42,964 nt of DNA from Basidiobolus meristosporus CBS 931.73 (lineage: Eukaryota; Basidiobolomycota; Basidiobolomycetes; Basidiobolales; Basidiobolaceae): the NCBI GenBank assembly GCA_002104905.1, contig MCFE01000709.1, forward strand, positions 1 through 42,964, read 5' to 3'. How positions within the stretch are numbered: position 1 is the stretch's first letter; each line of letters opens with the position of its first letter. Under the pieces are notes generated by a model that was not told where the DNA came from, made no database searches, and saw only the letters and a list, made by a program, of their open reading frames with translations. Shown here one piece after another: positions 13,470 to 25,938 of this stretch. Made by a program: the position numbers and the translations under genes.

Positions 13470-14700
13470 GTACCTCTCATGGGCTCCAATCAATATTCAT
13501 ATGCATATTCAACAATACAAAAGAAAAGACTAGATGAACTGGATATTTATTTATTCAAGTGGTGTTCTGAGCCATTCCTACCAAGTGTACATTGGAAGCA
13601 TTGGGAGCCATATGTGGACATTGTAGGAATACCTATCCAGAAGCGGATTGCTAATGCCAACTTGATGCATCTACAGCTGTTGTGCAAAGAGTTTGCAACA
13701 GTATTAAGTCACTATACCATAAACATAAAGCTGAACATGTAGATCTCTGCCACTACTGTATCCATTCTTTACTCCACCTTGCCTGGTGTGTGGAGAATAT
13801 TGTACCTTGCTTCACCTTTTGGGAGTCTTCTATGGAGTGAATATGTGGGGAGATGAGAAAACAAGCCAAGTTGCATGTACTGCCATCTCCCAATCTCTTG
13901 AAGAATATTACCTTCAAGTCCATCATGGATATGATGAGTTGGCACATGTATTACAGCCAGGAAGAGTTGCAAAATATTGAGGGCAGCAGTGTGCATGGAG
14001 ACACCTATGCCTATAGCATTAAAAAGCTAAGTTGCCCCAATGCATGTGTAATCAGTTAAGTAATGCAAAGTTGGGTTGGGTGCAACAAGCAACTAATTTT
14101 TATCAGGAAAACTCTACCAAGGCATGCCAAATTCCTCTGGGTCACAAGCCAATTTCTACACCATTCAATACAGAGCTCTCATATACAAGAGCCAGAGTGC
14201 ACCTATAAGGGGAAATAGAATCCAGCAAGGAGAAGGAATATATTGGCTAAATACCAAAAAGTTCTTTGTGGATATTCAGGAGGTATTCATGGCAGAAGTG
14301 GTGGCAACCAAGCATATGTTTGCAAAATGTATATGTTACCAGCAATACAAGGTATGTGGCAACTTTGCAAGTATCACACTAAAAAGCCATAATGCTGAGG
14401 TGATAGAAGTATGTCAATTTCAGTAGGTATGCATGTTTGAAGAAGTTAGTAAGCAGGAGGCCATAGTAGTTTTTTGACTCAAGCTATATGTGGAATACCC
14501 TAGATAGTAGCAGGTAAGCAAATAAAGAGGGGTGATTCTACAGTGGAATATATGTATTATGCAAGGGGAGGTAGAAAAAGGAAAACCCATTTGGCAAATT
14601 GGTATGGTAGTATTATACATAACTAGCTGTAAACCACCATACTGTTGTGGTAATGCCATTAGAGGCTTGCAATGAGGCTGTCAAAACACTGGCAAGTTTT
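13470..14700 (+). pseudogene. inverted partial copy of the Tnp2 transposase
   Basis: Plus-strand frames at 13479-13742, 13786-14059 and 14124-14426 reproduce, in inverted orientation, the segment at 9250-10468. They include the HWEPYVDIVGI...QLLCKEF stretch, a WHM...SQEEL stretch and ATKHMFAKCICYQQ. The copy is interrupted by frameshifts. With the segment at 9250-10500 it forms a large imperfect inverted repeat spaced by about 3 kb. Confidence 0.65.
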
Positions 14701-14889
14701 TTGTCATATTAGGCAATTGGATGTACTAGCAGGTTAGATCCACTCAAATAGTTGGAGAGCGCACTAAGACTGCAACAATACCTTGCCACCCTTGGTAAAA
14801 CACTGTTATGTTTTTTAACTTTATTTGGCAGTCAAATTAGCCATACACCATTGTGATTCCATTACAAGATTGTGTAGAGTGTCATTAAT

Positions 14890-15290
14890 TCAAACTTGCT
14901 GGTATTACAATGGTCTTCTGATGGGATTCTGATGGCTGATCTGGATTGGATCCACTCATGGGACCAAATTATTTTTCATAGGGGAATAGGGCTGGTAAAA
15001 GACAAGCAGGCTAAAACAGATGCATCAGTGCAGCATTCATCAAGTAAAAAGCATATGTCAATACATGAAGCTCTAAGTCAAAGTAGCTGTGAAGGGCAAC
15101 AGCTTTCCCAAAAGCCTGTCACCAGCAGTGCTGAAAGCTCAAAACAAGTGGCAAAGAAGTGTCAGGCTGCCAGGAGAGTGCCAGAAAGGGACAAGCAGGT
15201 AGAATCAAATGCACAGGTGCAGCATTTAACAAGCAGAAAATGCAGCACAATACAAGAAGCACTCATTTAAAGTAGCAGTGAAAAGCTTGG
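14890..15290 (+). pseudogene. Lys/Ser-rich ORF fragment of a transposon
   Basis: An open stretch of about 124 codons begins with a subterminal repeat sequence that also occurs near 6010-6090, 8995-9060 (inverted) and 42060-42130 (inverted). It contains two related segments, one ending SSKKHMSIHEAL and one ending TSRKCSTIQEAL, suggesting an internal duplication. No family was recognised. It is probably part of the repeat family rather than a host gene. Confidence 0.35.
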
Positions 15291-15959
15291 CAGTTATAAA
15301 GGTTAGGGTGAAGAGAAAAAAGTCTACTCAAGATGGAGGCAGGGAAGCATCAGAAAAAAGTGGCAGCTCTTGTTATGAATAGACACAAGGCAGGAGAGTA
15401 GAGCTAGACAAGGCAGGGCCAGGTAAGGACTTAGGTGTGGATCAACAGGGCAAGGTGGATTCCAAGGCAGGCTGTTTATTCAAGACCTGTGTTTATCAGA
15501 CTAAGGAATACATAAGGGGGGATAGAACTATATATACTTCTTGGCAATATGGATGCCAAGAGATAATGGCTAATACTGATGGGATTCTAGGGTGAGGCAA
15601 AGTAAATGTATTAAGATAGAAATATACTAAAGAACAGACTAGCACATCACATGGGGATATGCCAAGGGTCAGCTGATCATGTGACATGCAATTACCATAT
15701 ATGCTACTCAGCTACATAAATTCAAAGGGAAGCTTCCATATAATAATCTGTAGTATAATGTTGACTTGGAGCTTTCAAGAAGTTGCTAGAATGTAAAGCT
15801 TTCTATAAGGAACTGGGATTTCTTCACCAACTTGATTTGACCAGATCATGAAACGTCAAGGATGTCATATGATCATGACAGCTGTCACCAATCAACACTG
15901 TCAGCCTAAGACAGGCTGAATCCCACAGTAGCCAAGAAGAATTGCCAATAAGACAACAG

Positions 15960-17180
15960 CTATTTTGTAAAAGTTGGAAGTGCAGCCAGTTCAGCTACAC
16001 TCAAGTGAGGTAGATGAGTTTGCAGAGAAAGGCAATTTGTCTACCACAGCCTCAATTGTTCACAGAGTGGAGATACCACTGACAGATAAAGTATCAACAT
16101 CAAGAACTGGTAAAAGTATTGCAACACCTACAGTGGAATTTTGGAACATCAATAGGCACACCAGGAGGTTGCAGCACTTCTTCAAGAGCAATGCTCACAA
16201 AAACACACTTAAATATTGTAAGGATTTATTGCAAAGATTGGCATACAAGGCCCTAGATGTTGCAGTGCTGGCTGAAGACTAGGACACATGATGCCCAGTG
16301 AATGAATAATATCACAAAGCCATAGGATTCCCACTGAAGTTATGGAAAAAGGGCATTACAGCAGAAATACTTATTGAATGATGAACTTTGGTGGAGCTAC
16401 TAATTGAGTGTGGGGATGGGCTTAATGCTAGTGCTAGGTATAGGGACTTGTATAGGTCAGTACAGTTGGCAAATGAGTTAGAACTGAAGTTGGATGGAAA
16501 TAAACCAATTTGTTGTTGTAAAAATTTGTATTCCACCTAAATATTCACCTAGCTTAGTCACTTAGATCATTACCTTCAAATCCAAGAGAATACTGACCAA
16601 ATTCCTTGTTGGGACTTACTTAGAATTTTTTCACCAAAATATCAGGTACCCAGAACATGAAAATTCTCAAAGTTGTCCAAACATCCCCAAACTTTGCACA
16701 CATGTTCTTGGGACCTTTTGTAGCCTATTCTGCATGATTGTAATGCCAAGATCATGTAAAAGTATAAATATTACTTTCACATTCAATTAATCATAAAGTG
16801 AAACCACATATTCTACTTGCCCTCCTAATCACTTCCAATATCTCCAAGACTCTTACAACATTTGTATGCATGAAAAGTAAGAGCATTGGTTGAGTCAGGG
16901 AGTATAGAGTGTGAATAGAGGCAACTAAAAATTAATGTACACAAATGTAAGAGGTAATTGAGTGTCCAGGATCAGAAAGAGAGAGAATTGGCAGAGAACC
17001 AATTAAAAGCAACTTATGAATTGTTGTGATGAAAACTTTGACCAAGTTTTTTGTGAAATCTGGGGTGCAATTTTTTTTACAGTCTTTGCATAGTGTCCTA
17101 ATGGGATCAATACCACCCAGTCATGGGATTTTAATTTTGTGACAGCTTTTTGACAGGATGATTGCAATTATTTTTCATAG
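15960..17180 (+). mobile_element. repeat segment with broken accessory ORF, copy B
   Basis: The plus-strand frame at 15974-16282 encodes the counterpart of the minus-strand frame at 12975-13247, sharing FWNINRHT and a CKD...LQ segment. The following non-coding sequence up to about 17180 matches the inverse of 12430-12960. It is a second, inverted copy of the same element part. Confidence 0.55.
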
Positions 17181-17300
17181 GGGGCTTTTGCATGGTGTGC
17201 TGACAGCATCAATATCTCTTGGTCATATGATATAAATTTTGTTACAGCCTCTTGACAGGATCATTGCAACTCTCTTTCATGGGGCTAACATATGTCATTT
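17040..17300. repeat. imperfect tandem repeat in transposon end
   Basis: Two or three degenerate units of roughly 100 bp each contain a GATNATTGCAA-like start, TTTGCATNGTGT, a CATCAATA/GATCAATA core and a TTGACAGGAT end. The same sequence occurs inverted near 12460-12610 and 42640-42790, so this is probably a subterminal region of the repeat family. Confidence 0.5.
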
Positions 17301-17880
17301 GCTGTCACATGTTTGTGGTTGATCTCTAGCTGTAGTAATAAGCTGACACAAGACTAATTTATCACCTTTGATATATTGAAAATTACATAATTTGTTTGCT
17401 GTTACAAATAATACTGGTATGTCTACCTGAATCAGCAGTACAAGAATGCCAAGCAGTTATTCTGCATATGCCTGCATTTCTAGATCAATATTGGGCTGGA
17501 TATTGGTAAGCTTGCATTGGTATAAGCATGTGTCTGACTTTCAGTTGCCTCTATTTTGAGCAAATATGACCTATTCTGGTTAGCACAAGACTGTGCACTA
17601 AGTGATTGATCTAGAGTTTGACACCTATCTATAGCCAACTATTTCTCAGTGATCTCTGTACTGTAAACCTCTAAGGGTGACAATTTAGTGTATTCAGCTT
17701 GAAGTTCAAGACTGGAGCAGGTTGGGACAACTTGTTGGGAATTTTTTGAAGCATTAGATATAGAAGTGGTATCTATACCCTACCAGTTCATGGCAAGATA
17801 AGCATACAGAGTACATAAAGAGTCCCTAAGAGAAAAAACATGACCAAAGGCCTGCAGAATACCATGAGAATATTTGCTAA

Positions 17881-18600
17881 AATTTCCAGTGAGAGGCGTT
17901 GTACAACACGGATGCCGAGCATTGGAAGCCACCCACCAGAGACCCATCCGAATTTCAGACCGAGTAATGCGGGGGTATGGATGGTCCTGGCAGTCCGTCT
18001 TCGCAGATGCTGACGACGACCAAGACCTTGGCCAGGTTTGGTCCAGAAACAGCTTGTCATGGGGTTCGGTAGGGAGGGCACTATTGGAGAGATTTCGGGA
18101 GTGCCGGTGGGGGATATGGGAGAGCAGATGAAGTCTCGGACACTTTGTCGGAGGCTGATTGCCTCACCCTTGCCGAGTCAGCGATTAGGTTGCGCAATGG
18201 AGGCATCGGGGGATAGTTCGAGTATGTTGAGTACCACTGGCCTACGGCCCAATTCGAAGAAAGTGGCCGAAATCACGCATGAGACGTGATTGGGTGAGTC
18301 AGGTGGCGTTGATTGGAATGGTGGTGCCATCTCAACTGCCAATAGCCTTATCGGCAAGTTGGGTGATGGTGGATGGTTTCGGAGGTTGTGACAGCTTCCA
18401 AGTGGACTTCACTATGGTGACGGTCGGGGCCAGATTTGGAGAGATGATGGAACTTCAACTCGGAAGTGGTCCGTATGCTTACCTCTAGCGGTTGGAGAGG
18501 CCGATTGGTATGTAAAGAGATGTGGTATGCTGGTCACGCAGCCAAGCATATGTATCGAGCGTGTCCTCATCTGTGAGATGGATTTGGATGGGTTACTTGC
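17881..18600. other. CpG-normal stretch without a confident gene
   Basis: CpG frequency returns to normal. Open frames exist on both strands. On the minus strand, proline-rich stretches between about 18050 and 18340 read like protein, including a 50-codon frame starting MAPPFQSTPPDSPNH near 18338. No family was recognised and no complete gene model could be built. A gene remnant cut off by the adjacent repeat block is possible. Confidence 0.35.
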
Positions 18601-18604
18601 TTCC

Positions 18605-18628
18605 CTAGGGTTAGGGTTAGGGTTAGGG
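18605..18628 (+). repeat. interstitial telomeric repeat (TTAGGG)4
   Basis: A perfect run of about four TTAGGG units lies some 260 bp beyond the 3' end of the minus-strand repeat-protein gene. It could mark a past telomere repair or fusion event, or a site for a telomere-repeat-binding Myb protein. The four GGG runs can also form a G-quadruplex. Confidence 0.85.
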
Positions 18629-18887
18629 ATATTGTTTACATAAATTTTACTTATTAGAGTTTGCGCTCAGCAAACTACTCTGTTGCTGGTACACAATTGA
18701 CTCAATCAGCCTACAAACTAATGGGAAAATTTGACCTAATAACATACAAGTATTGAAGGTAATAAAATCATTTGAAATGTATAAGACGCCACTCTGCTAA
18801 GGAATTGTGAGATATGGAACTAACAACTACATGGGATGTCGGTAGGTAAATGATGGGAACTAATGAAGCGAGAAGTGGTTTTGGAAT

Positions 18888-21800
18888 CTAGAATGAAGGA
18901 GGAGGTACAACTAGTACAGTTTCCTTCGTGGTCTGGACCTTTTCTGGATTTTGTTTGGCATTAGCGCCAGTGTCTTTGTTCGGTTGCTCGTTTAGTATGT
19001 TTCCACGAGCTTCGGAAGCAAGCTTTCGAATGTGGTCTCTGGCCTCTTCGAACTTCTTCTGGACATCCTCTGAGATGGCCGAGTGTTTGCTGTCGCTAAC
19101 CACTGAGGCGCTTGGGGCAGCGGCAGTGGTGGGCTTATTGTTAAGGCTTTGGACTCTCGAGTATAAGCTATTACCGGCCTCCTTAATGCTCTCCCAACTG
19201 CCACTGCTGACAGGCTGTGAAGCCGACAATACAACACTTCCTACCGATTGGGCCTTTTGGTTCAACTTTTGGTATTCCATGTTTGCGTTGTCGGATGCAC
19301 TTTGGGCTATCGACACAACAGACGATTTGCCCTGCTGGTAAGCACTTCCGGCTCCATGATATACAGAAGATCCATAGCCTGAAGCCGCTGTGGCAACACT
19401 TGAGATGACGCTGGACGCTTGGTTGTATGCGCTACCAGCTTGGTTTGAGGCAGATGAAGCTACACTCTGAGCAGCGGACTTTCCTTGATACACGGCATCT
19501 CCTAACTTCACAGATCCGGAAGATACGATGCTAGACAGTTTGGCAGTTCCCTGGTGATACGCAGCCGAAGTGACGCTGGCAGCGCCGGCAGCAGCGGTCT
19601 TGATACTTGCGCTAGCTTGGTTTACCATGACGGAACCTTTATTAGCACCCTGGGCAACAACTGAGGTAGCAGCAGTATATATACTTTGTGCCGCCTGGCT
19701 AGCACTGTTCAATTGCTCATTTCCAAGGCTTCCAACGGAGGCAGCAGCGGATGTTACGACTGATTGCGCGTTGCTGTAAGCATTCTGACCTGCTTGTTTG
19801 CCAGCTTGATAGTACTCACCAGCCTGCTTTTGGGCTTGAGATGCTTGTGAAGCAATAACTGAAGCGGCTGATTGAGCCACAGATTGAACGTTACTATAAG
19901 CACTTTGGCCGGCTTGACCACCTGCTTCATAGTACTTGTTAGCCTGTTGGCGGACTTCGGTTGCTTGTGATACAATGGCGGAGGTGGCTGCCTGGGCAGC
20001 GGTTTGCGCGTTGCTATATACACTTTGACCCGCTTGTTTGCCAGCCTTGTAATATTCACCAGCTTGCTGTTGGATATTTGTTGCTTGCGAAGCAATCACT
20101 GAGGTGGCTGCTTGAGCAGCAGTTTGGACATTGCTATATACACTCTGACCCGCTTGCTTGCCAGCCTCGTAATATTCACCAGCTTGCTTTTGAGCATTGG
20201 AGGCTTGAGAAGCCACGGCTGAGGTGATTGCTTGAGCGGCAGTTTGGGCATTGCTATAGATGCTCTGGCCTGCCTGTCTGCCAGCTTGATAATACTGACT
20301 AGCTTGCTTCTGCGCCACAGAAGCAGCAGATTGACCAGCGGTTTGAGCCCGACCATAGGCTTCTTGACCATAGGACTGGGCAATAGATGCATAGTCGCCT
20401 GCTTGGTCTTGTACAACGGAGGCGGCATATTGGGCTTGCGAAAAAACGATTTGTCCACCCTGTCTAGCAGCATCATATGCTTGATCGACAATACTCTGAA
20501 CGGGGGTAGCATAGGCTTTAGAGGCAGCTGACGCAGCAGAGTTCACATAAGAAAAGGCGATTTGACCACCCTCTTTAACAGCTTCGTTGACCCTACCAGC
20601 AGCGCTCTGAACAACTGGTGCTCCATAACCGTAGGCGTCATTAGCATAGCTGTAGACAGTAGGAGCAACCGATTGAGCATATTGATACGCATCTTGGCCG
20701 GCCTGTCTGGCAGCATCATAAGCTTGGCTGGCAGCGCTTTGAGCGTGAGGAGCTGCTTGGGAAGCAACAGAGGTGGCATATTGGTAGGCATTCTGGCCGG
20801 CCTGCTTGACATCAGGGGCGATTGAAGTAGCATAATTGTACACGTTGGAAGCGGCACCCTTAATGGCTTCTTTAACGGAAGCCTCTGCAGCATAAGAGGT
20901 AGCAGATTTGATGGCCTCACCAACTGGTTCGATGACCACTTTCTGCACCTTCCCTGGGACATCTTCAGGTATCATATTCGAAATCTTGGCAACAATCGGT
21001 GCAATGTGCTCATTGTAATGAGGAGCAACATAGGTTTGATAGTAAGGCGAGACGTATTTGCTGTAGCAATGATCGACCGCAGGTTTCAAGTTCTTGTTGT
21101 AGAGTTCGACGGCCTGATTCCATGCGTTGAGTACGGTTGGCTCGATGTTCTTGCGGTAGATGATTTGTGACTTTTCCCATCCTTCTTTGGCCGCGGGAAC
21201 AACTTTGGTGTGGTATACCTCCTTGCCTTTAGTCAATCCATCTTGGGTGAGTGGTACTATCTGGGTGTGGAACACCTCGATGCCTTTGACGTAACCTCTT
21301 TTGGCGAGTGGCACTACATGGTTGTTGTAGATTTCGACACCTTGGGTGAATCCTCTCTTACTTAGTGGAACGACATGGGTTTTGAATACCTCAGAACCTT
21401 TGACGAGGCCCTGCTTTGCCAATGGTACGGCATGTTGATGGTACACTTTGACTGCGCCATTCCATGCAGATTCAGCGTGAGGGGCAATAGCCTTATGGGC
21501 GGGCGAGTAGTAGTCTTTTAGGAACACCTTCCACTTGGGCTCGACGTAGGTACGGTAAGACTCATCAACTTGGGCTTGGGCTTTGAGAACATGTGGGTGT
21601 AAATATGCGTAGTACGATTGAGTTGCATGTTCGCCCAACTTCCGAACATGAGGCTTAGCGTGAGTGTGGTAGGTTACAACGCCTCTGTCCAACAGACTCA
21701 GCATAAATGGATGACCATGCTTAGTATACACCTCACGTGTCTGTTTAACGACAGGTTGGGCATATGAAGTATAGTAGTCATTGGCTTGGTCAACATAGGG

Positions 21801-22391
21801 GGCGAGCTTTTCTTGATAGTGTTCGTTGGCCTGTGCAACGTATGGCTTAGCATACTCCTCGTAGTTCTCCACAACAACAGGATGGATGTTCGAGTCATAG
21901 TATTCATAGGCATTATCCACGACAGGCTTTACATGAGGATGTAGAGTATCGTATAGCTGCAAAGCTTGTTTACAGAATGGCCCGGGGTTGGAACGATCTT
22001 CGGGGCAAATGGCGATGGCAGCATAAACAGCATAGACAAGAATTCCGTAGAAAACGGTCTTGATGATGGTGAACAGTCCGCTTCTCTTGGCTTTCTTACT
22101 ATGATGGACCTGTTTTGTTCCCTGCCGGTAACCAGGTTAGTATTACTGGATCGGAAAAAAATCGAAGAATCGGCATACTTTTTCGGCTAGGAGCGGCTCC
22201 GTGAGCACCTCCTCGCCAAGTTTTTCGTGAGCCAGGGCAAACGACGGAGGTGGCATCTCGTTTGTGGGAGAAGAGGTGGAGCCGTTAGGCTTATCTTTGG
22301 TGAAAGAAGAGCGTCAGTGCCTGTTGGTCGAAGGAAGGTCGGAAAAGGGTGGCTTACTTTTCTTGTGACTACTCTTGGTTTTCTTCGCCAT
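18888..22391 (-). CDS. membrane-anchored amphipathic repeat protein, 1,123 aa, three exons
   Basis: The model is complement(18888..22109, 22179..22294, 22358..22391), with introns 22110-22178 (branch site ACTAAC) and 22295-22357. It starts at MAKKTKSSHKK and restores an N-terminus that a single open frame misses. Residues 1-61 are basic or proline-rich, and residues 62-85 form one hydrophobic segment (FTIIKTVFYGILVYAVYAAI), suggesting a type II signal anchor. Residues about 100-190 carry P-V/Y-V units spaced by about 15 residues. Residues 277-371 are five 19-residue units (VVPLAKRGYVKG type). Residues about 450-980 are Ala/Ser/Gln/Tyr-rich, including four and a half 40-residue units (656-844). 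The charged C-terminus is probably helical. The composition recalls apolipoproteins, perilipins and LEA proteins, so lipid- or membrane-surface binding is plausible but unproven. I recognise no named family. Confidence 0.85.
19728..20294 (-). repeat. 120-bp tandem repeats inside the repeat-protein gene
   Basis: Four complete 40-residue units (656-695, 696-735, 736-775, 776-815) and a partial fifth unit to about 844 each start YY-x-AG-x-QAGQ and continue YSN-x-Q. The periodicity is obvious in both DNA and protein. Such units expand and contract easily, so copy number may vary between strains. Confidence 0.9.
21147..21431 (-). repeat. 57-bp (19-residue) tandem repeats inside the repeat-protein gene
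   Basis: Five contiguous 19-residue units (residues 277-371), each beginning with a VVPL-like tetrapeptide followed by a basic-Gly-aromatic step and an EVF/EIY segment. They are degenerate at DNA level, so they are older than the 120-bp repeats. Confidence 0.85.
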
Positions 22392-22427
22392 AGCAATATG
22401 TTAAGTCACCGGGTGTGTTCCTAAAGA

Positions 22428-22490
22428 CTGAAGAGAGAGGAAGGTCAGAAATGGCGAGAAGCAAGCTGAGCTCAAAGAGGGAAGACATAC
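22428..22490 (-). other. possible 5' UTR intron of the repeat-protein gene
   Basis: Upstream of the start codon the minus strand shows a GTATGT donor, a pyrimidine-rich stretch and a CTCTTCAG acceptor, 63 bp in all, the same size as the coding introns. No coding frame depends on it, so this is an inference from splice signals alone. Confidence 0.4.
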
Positions 22491-24170
22491 TTGAGTGGGA
22501 GGGACGGGCCGTTAATAAACAAAGAAAAAATGAACAAGAAAACAATAAAGGTAGAAAGCAAGGAAATGTGCAGAAAAGATAAGAGCAGTGTTCGAGTTTA
22601 TAGTTGTCAGAGCCAGAGTGTGAACATCAATTTTAGGGAATGATGTAACACCTAACTCAGGGATGCAAATGGACTTTTTTTTCATATGTGATATGATATC
22701 GAGTGACTAGTTTTATGGCATTGGGAAATTGTATCGTGTTTCGTAGGCTTTGTTATCGGCAGTATTATTGTCATAAAATGAGCCAGATTCGTACACAACA
22801 CGTTGGGAAATACATAGTGAATCCAGAATCTGGCATGTTCATGATGATCGGATTTGGCATTGAATTTGTGGCAACGTCACTTCAATTTATGCTAGCGCTT
22901 GCTAAGATCGCATTGTCTATTGAATTGATGGAATACACTATATGAATATTTAAGTCTAGAATGAGGCACGATTTTAGCAGATAAATAGCGGCGATGACGT
23001 GGGGCATTGGAGAATCCTGCTATTGGTACCAATGATTTTGTGTAAGGGATCTAATGGTGTCAGTGATACAAATCATGAGGTTGTCAAAAATGGTATTTTT
23101 GCGATCATTAATCAACGAGTGCGAAGCAGCTCTCCTTGACCTCACGATGACGCCCCGCCTGAACCGCACCCATACCGAGGCAAGAAAGGCGAGGACTTTA
23201 CTGAGCACCAGGGCGAGCTCCGAGTAGTGGTTCGGCCATCGTTAGCCGCCAGAGCAGCCGGCCACACGTTGGGCGCTAGCCCACTTCTGATATCCACGCT
23301 TCCGCAAAATACCCCAATTAAGGGCGCAGAACGAAGTAGAGTGAATAACCGGATGCTATATGAATATTCTAGCTGACGCAATAGATGAGATAATATTATT
23401 TCTGGATTCGGGCTGTGTGTTGTCTGTCACTCGAAACCTACGCACTAACTGGATACGTCATCCGATATTGCTATTTTGGATACACACCAGGGATAGCCCC
23501 GTTCAACTTGCTCCGCTCATTAGGGATAGGCGGAGAGAATATGATAGCGTTCAAAGGATGTGTAAGCACCGTGGTTAGGGTGCAGTGCCACCAGCGCTGC
23601 GATGAGCCAATTCAACCTGACTTGTGCGCGAGGCCCCAGCAATCCATCCAATTTCAATTAGCCTCTGTAAAGTGCTGTCAGTCACCCTGATGCACTGTGA
23701 CTGGTCTGTTCATAATTTAGGGTTGGCCCAACACGTAATCTGTATCACAGGAGTTCTAAAACTGATGTAGATTAGTGCGGGAGCATATGAATGAATATTA
23801 AGCTTCTGACGCTACCTCGAGCTATTTTAGACAACAAACTAATCACCCGTTGCCACAACCCTAACAGGCTTAACTTTTAACCCTAACCCTAGCCCTAGTT
23901 TAGTTCTACATCGTGGTTTAAAGTTGCTTAAGCTCTATCTAATATTGGATATACTATTCCCAGACTGTGTTTGACTTCTTGAATATTGATCTGCCAATGG
24001 TATGGGCACGGGTTGGTGCTTGGCTTTTTGAATTCGCAGATGATCATCCCGAATCCATGATGGACCCAATCCGTAGACGCTCCACCACCTCCCTTTCGGT
24101 ACATATTTGCTGATTGGTTAGTATGGTAAACAGCGGGCTAAAGAGCGTCAAAGATGCGCTGCTACCAGAA
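22491..24170. other. intergenic region between the repeat-protein and phosphatase genes
   Basis: CpG-normal and about 1.7 kb long, it probably holds the divergent promoters of the two flanking genes. A short GC-rich patch at about 23140-23320 is open on both strands but was not recognised. Telomere-like CCCTAA motifs lie at 23859 and 23878-23897. Confidence 0.5.
23878..23897 (-). repeat. degenerate interstitial telomeric repeat
   Basis: TAACCCTAACCCTAGCCCTA, about three CCCTAA units with one change, and a further single CCCTAA at 23859. It is in opposite orientation to the repeat at 18605, so the two flank the repeat-protein gene as an inverted pair. Confidence 0.65.
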
Positions 24171-24174
24171 GTGT

Positions 24175-24181
24175 ATAAAAC
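24175..24181 (+). promoter_or_regulatory. TATA box of the phosphatase gene
   Basis: TATAAAA lies 39 bp upstream of the chosen start codon at 24220. Its position supports the start at the signal peptide rather than the in-frame ATG at 24154. Confidence 0.5.
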
Positions 24182-24219
24182 CAGTACCTGGTCCGTTGCC
24201 CGCCTGGCGAGTCGCATTA

Positions 24220-25912
24220 ATGCTTTTTCAGATACTCGTCGCTTCATACATTGCAGGTTTAGCTCTAGTTGGTGGCCTTAGTGCCAAGCCTTACTTCGAT
24301 CTACTCGACCACCTGTCCACAAAGTCACCATACAAGATACCTAGGAGTGCTGAGCAGGGAACATCTGTTGCCAGCACATGCAATCTAACTCAGTTGCATT
24401 TGGTAGAGTATATGATGCAGAGTCCGTTCAGATGGTATTCAGTATATTAAGCATTTTCCCAAAAGATCTCGCGGCATGGTAAGAACAACGAGCGGGTGGC
24501 CCTTCCAAAACATAGAGTGAAGTAGTTGAGTATTCTAGGCACGAGATATCCAAGTGCGAGAGACGCCCTCGAGTTTGCTAGACTCGGCAAGCTGTTCTCG
24601 AAGGCAATCAAGCATGATGGTCGATATTCCTGGATGAGCTCTTGGGTATGTACTGCGCATCTACCTGGCTGAGCCTTGGCGTTATTTATCTCGTGGAAAC
24701 CCAGGAAAGCCCCTATCTGGTCAGTCAGGAATATCAGCTGGCGCCATCGGGGGCCCTGGATTTATATAGGTTGTCGAAAAGATGCCGAAGCCGATACCAT
24801 GATTTTTTTCGTGGTCAAGGCTATGATCCGAGGCTCTACTCGTTCTTGAGTTCACAAAAGGATAGGTGATGTCGGATTCTGCCCTTTCTGATTATCGACT
24901 GTGCTTACTCTGATGATAGGTCTGGAGAATCTGGCTCCGCCTTTGGGATTGGCCTATTTGAGGGCACCGGGCCGCTTGGTGAAACACGCATTCAGCCTGT
25001 CTACATCTATACCATTCCATTGGTAAGAAAGAGACTGATTGGTTCCATCTCCATGGTGTTAACCTTATTGCTAGGGGCTGGATCAAGAGCTAGCAATCAA
25101 GTATGCATGCGAAAAATGGCTGGCCCAGTCACGTGACAACGTCCGCCTTGGTGCCGTCAAACGACATTTCTCCAAGCACTACATCAAAAAGACTGCCAAT
25201 CGCATTTCCGAGGAATTCGCCCTCAACGTTACCACACTTGATGTCAAATACATCTACAAATTATGTGGGTTTGAAGCCTCGATCCACCAGCGCCGCTCCA
25301 CATGGTGCGATCTGTTGAGGGATGACGAGATACTGGAGCTAGAGCTTTTGGGGGATTTTGAGAGCTATTACAAGTACTCTTATGGCTCAGCAATGAATTC
25401 GAAGATGGCGTGCGCCTTGGTCACCAAACTAGTGACTCAGGTGGAAGATCATCTTCGAGGCGCTTCTTCTACAAGGGCCTACTTCAAATTTGGTCATGCC
25501 GAGACCCTTTTGTTTCTTAGCACACTTCTGGTACAGTGATTTGGAGGCCTACTTCCGATCCACCGTATTAATGAACCCCCTATAGAACCTGCGAAAAGAC
25601 CCCGCTCAATGGACTATTTCGAACATCCCGAAGTTACTCCAGGAGCGCGATTTCCGGACAAGCGAGCTGACCCCGTTCAGTGCCAACGTTTTTTTCGAAA
25701 TTTACCAATGCGCCCAAGGAGGAGGCACAAGAGTGCGACTACTGGTAAACGAACGGCCAACGCAAATACCTGGATGCCGCGAGTTACTATGCTCCTGGGA
25801 GGAGGCGAAGGGCCTCTTGAAGGATTCAATTGGCTGCACCATGGCATCTTTCTGTAGCGTTTCGAAGCAAGAAGTGCTTAGGGTTCAGCGAAGAAACAAC
25901 AGGATGGAATAG
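24220..25912 (+). CDS. secreted MINPP-like histidine phosphatase, 449 aa, seven exons
   Basis: The model is join(24220..24402, 24466..24478, 24539..24645, 24705..24865, 24920..25022, 25075..25530, 25586..25912). All six introns are 52-63 bp with GT/AG ends and the frame is kept throughout. Residues 1-22 are a good signal peptide (MLFQILVASYIAGLALVGGL). The catalytic motif of histidine phosphatase clade 2 is RHGTRYP at residues 64-70, and the proton-donor motif is HAE at 330-332, the form typical of multiple inositol polyphosphate phosphatases (MINPP) rather than the HD of classical phytases. GIGLFEGTGP near 200 and PFSANVFFEIYQC late in the protein also match the family. It probably hydrolyses inositol phosphates (phytate) or other phosphomonoesters in the secretory pathway or outside the cell. 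Exon 2 is only 13 nt. The stop lies 26 bp from that of the convergent GT34 gene. Confidence 0.9.
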
Positions 25913-25938
25913 CCGGGTTTTATTTTACTGTGGTAGCT

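Larger units (their letters stand above)
5931..17880. mobile_element. CpG-depleted mosaic of decayed transposons (block 1)
   Basis: Reading the block line by line I find about 17 CpG dinucleotides in roughly 11.9 kb, where several hundred would be expected at about 40% GC. The flanking DNA often has several per 60-base line. TpG and CpA remain common, so the pattern fits deamination of methylated CpG better than classical RIP, which consumes CpA. The block consists of Tnp2/CACTA-type transposase fragments in both orientations, a repeated accessory ORF, subterminal repeats and a foldback element. All coding frames are broken. The edges are sharp, with CpG reappearing immediately at about 5905 on the left and 17889 on the right. 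Confidence 0.85.
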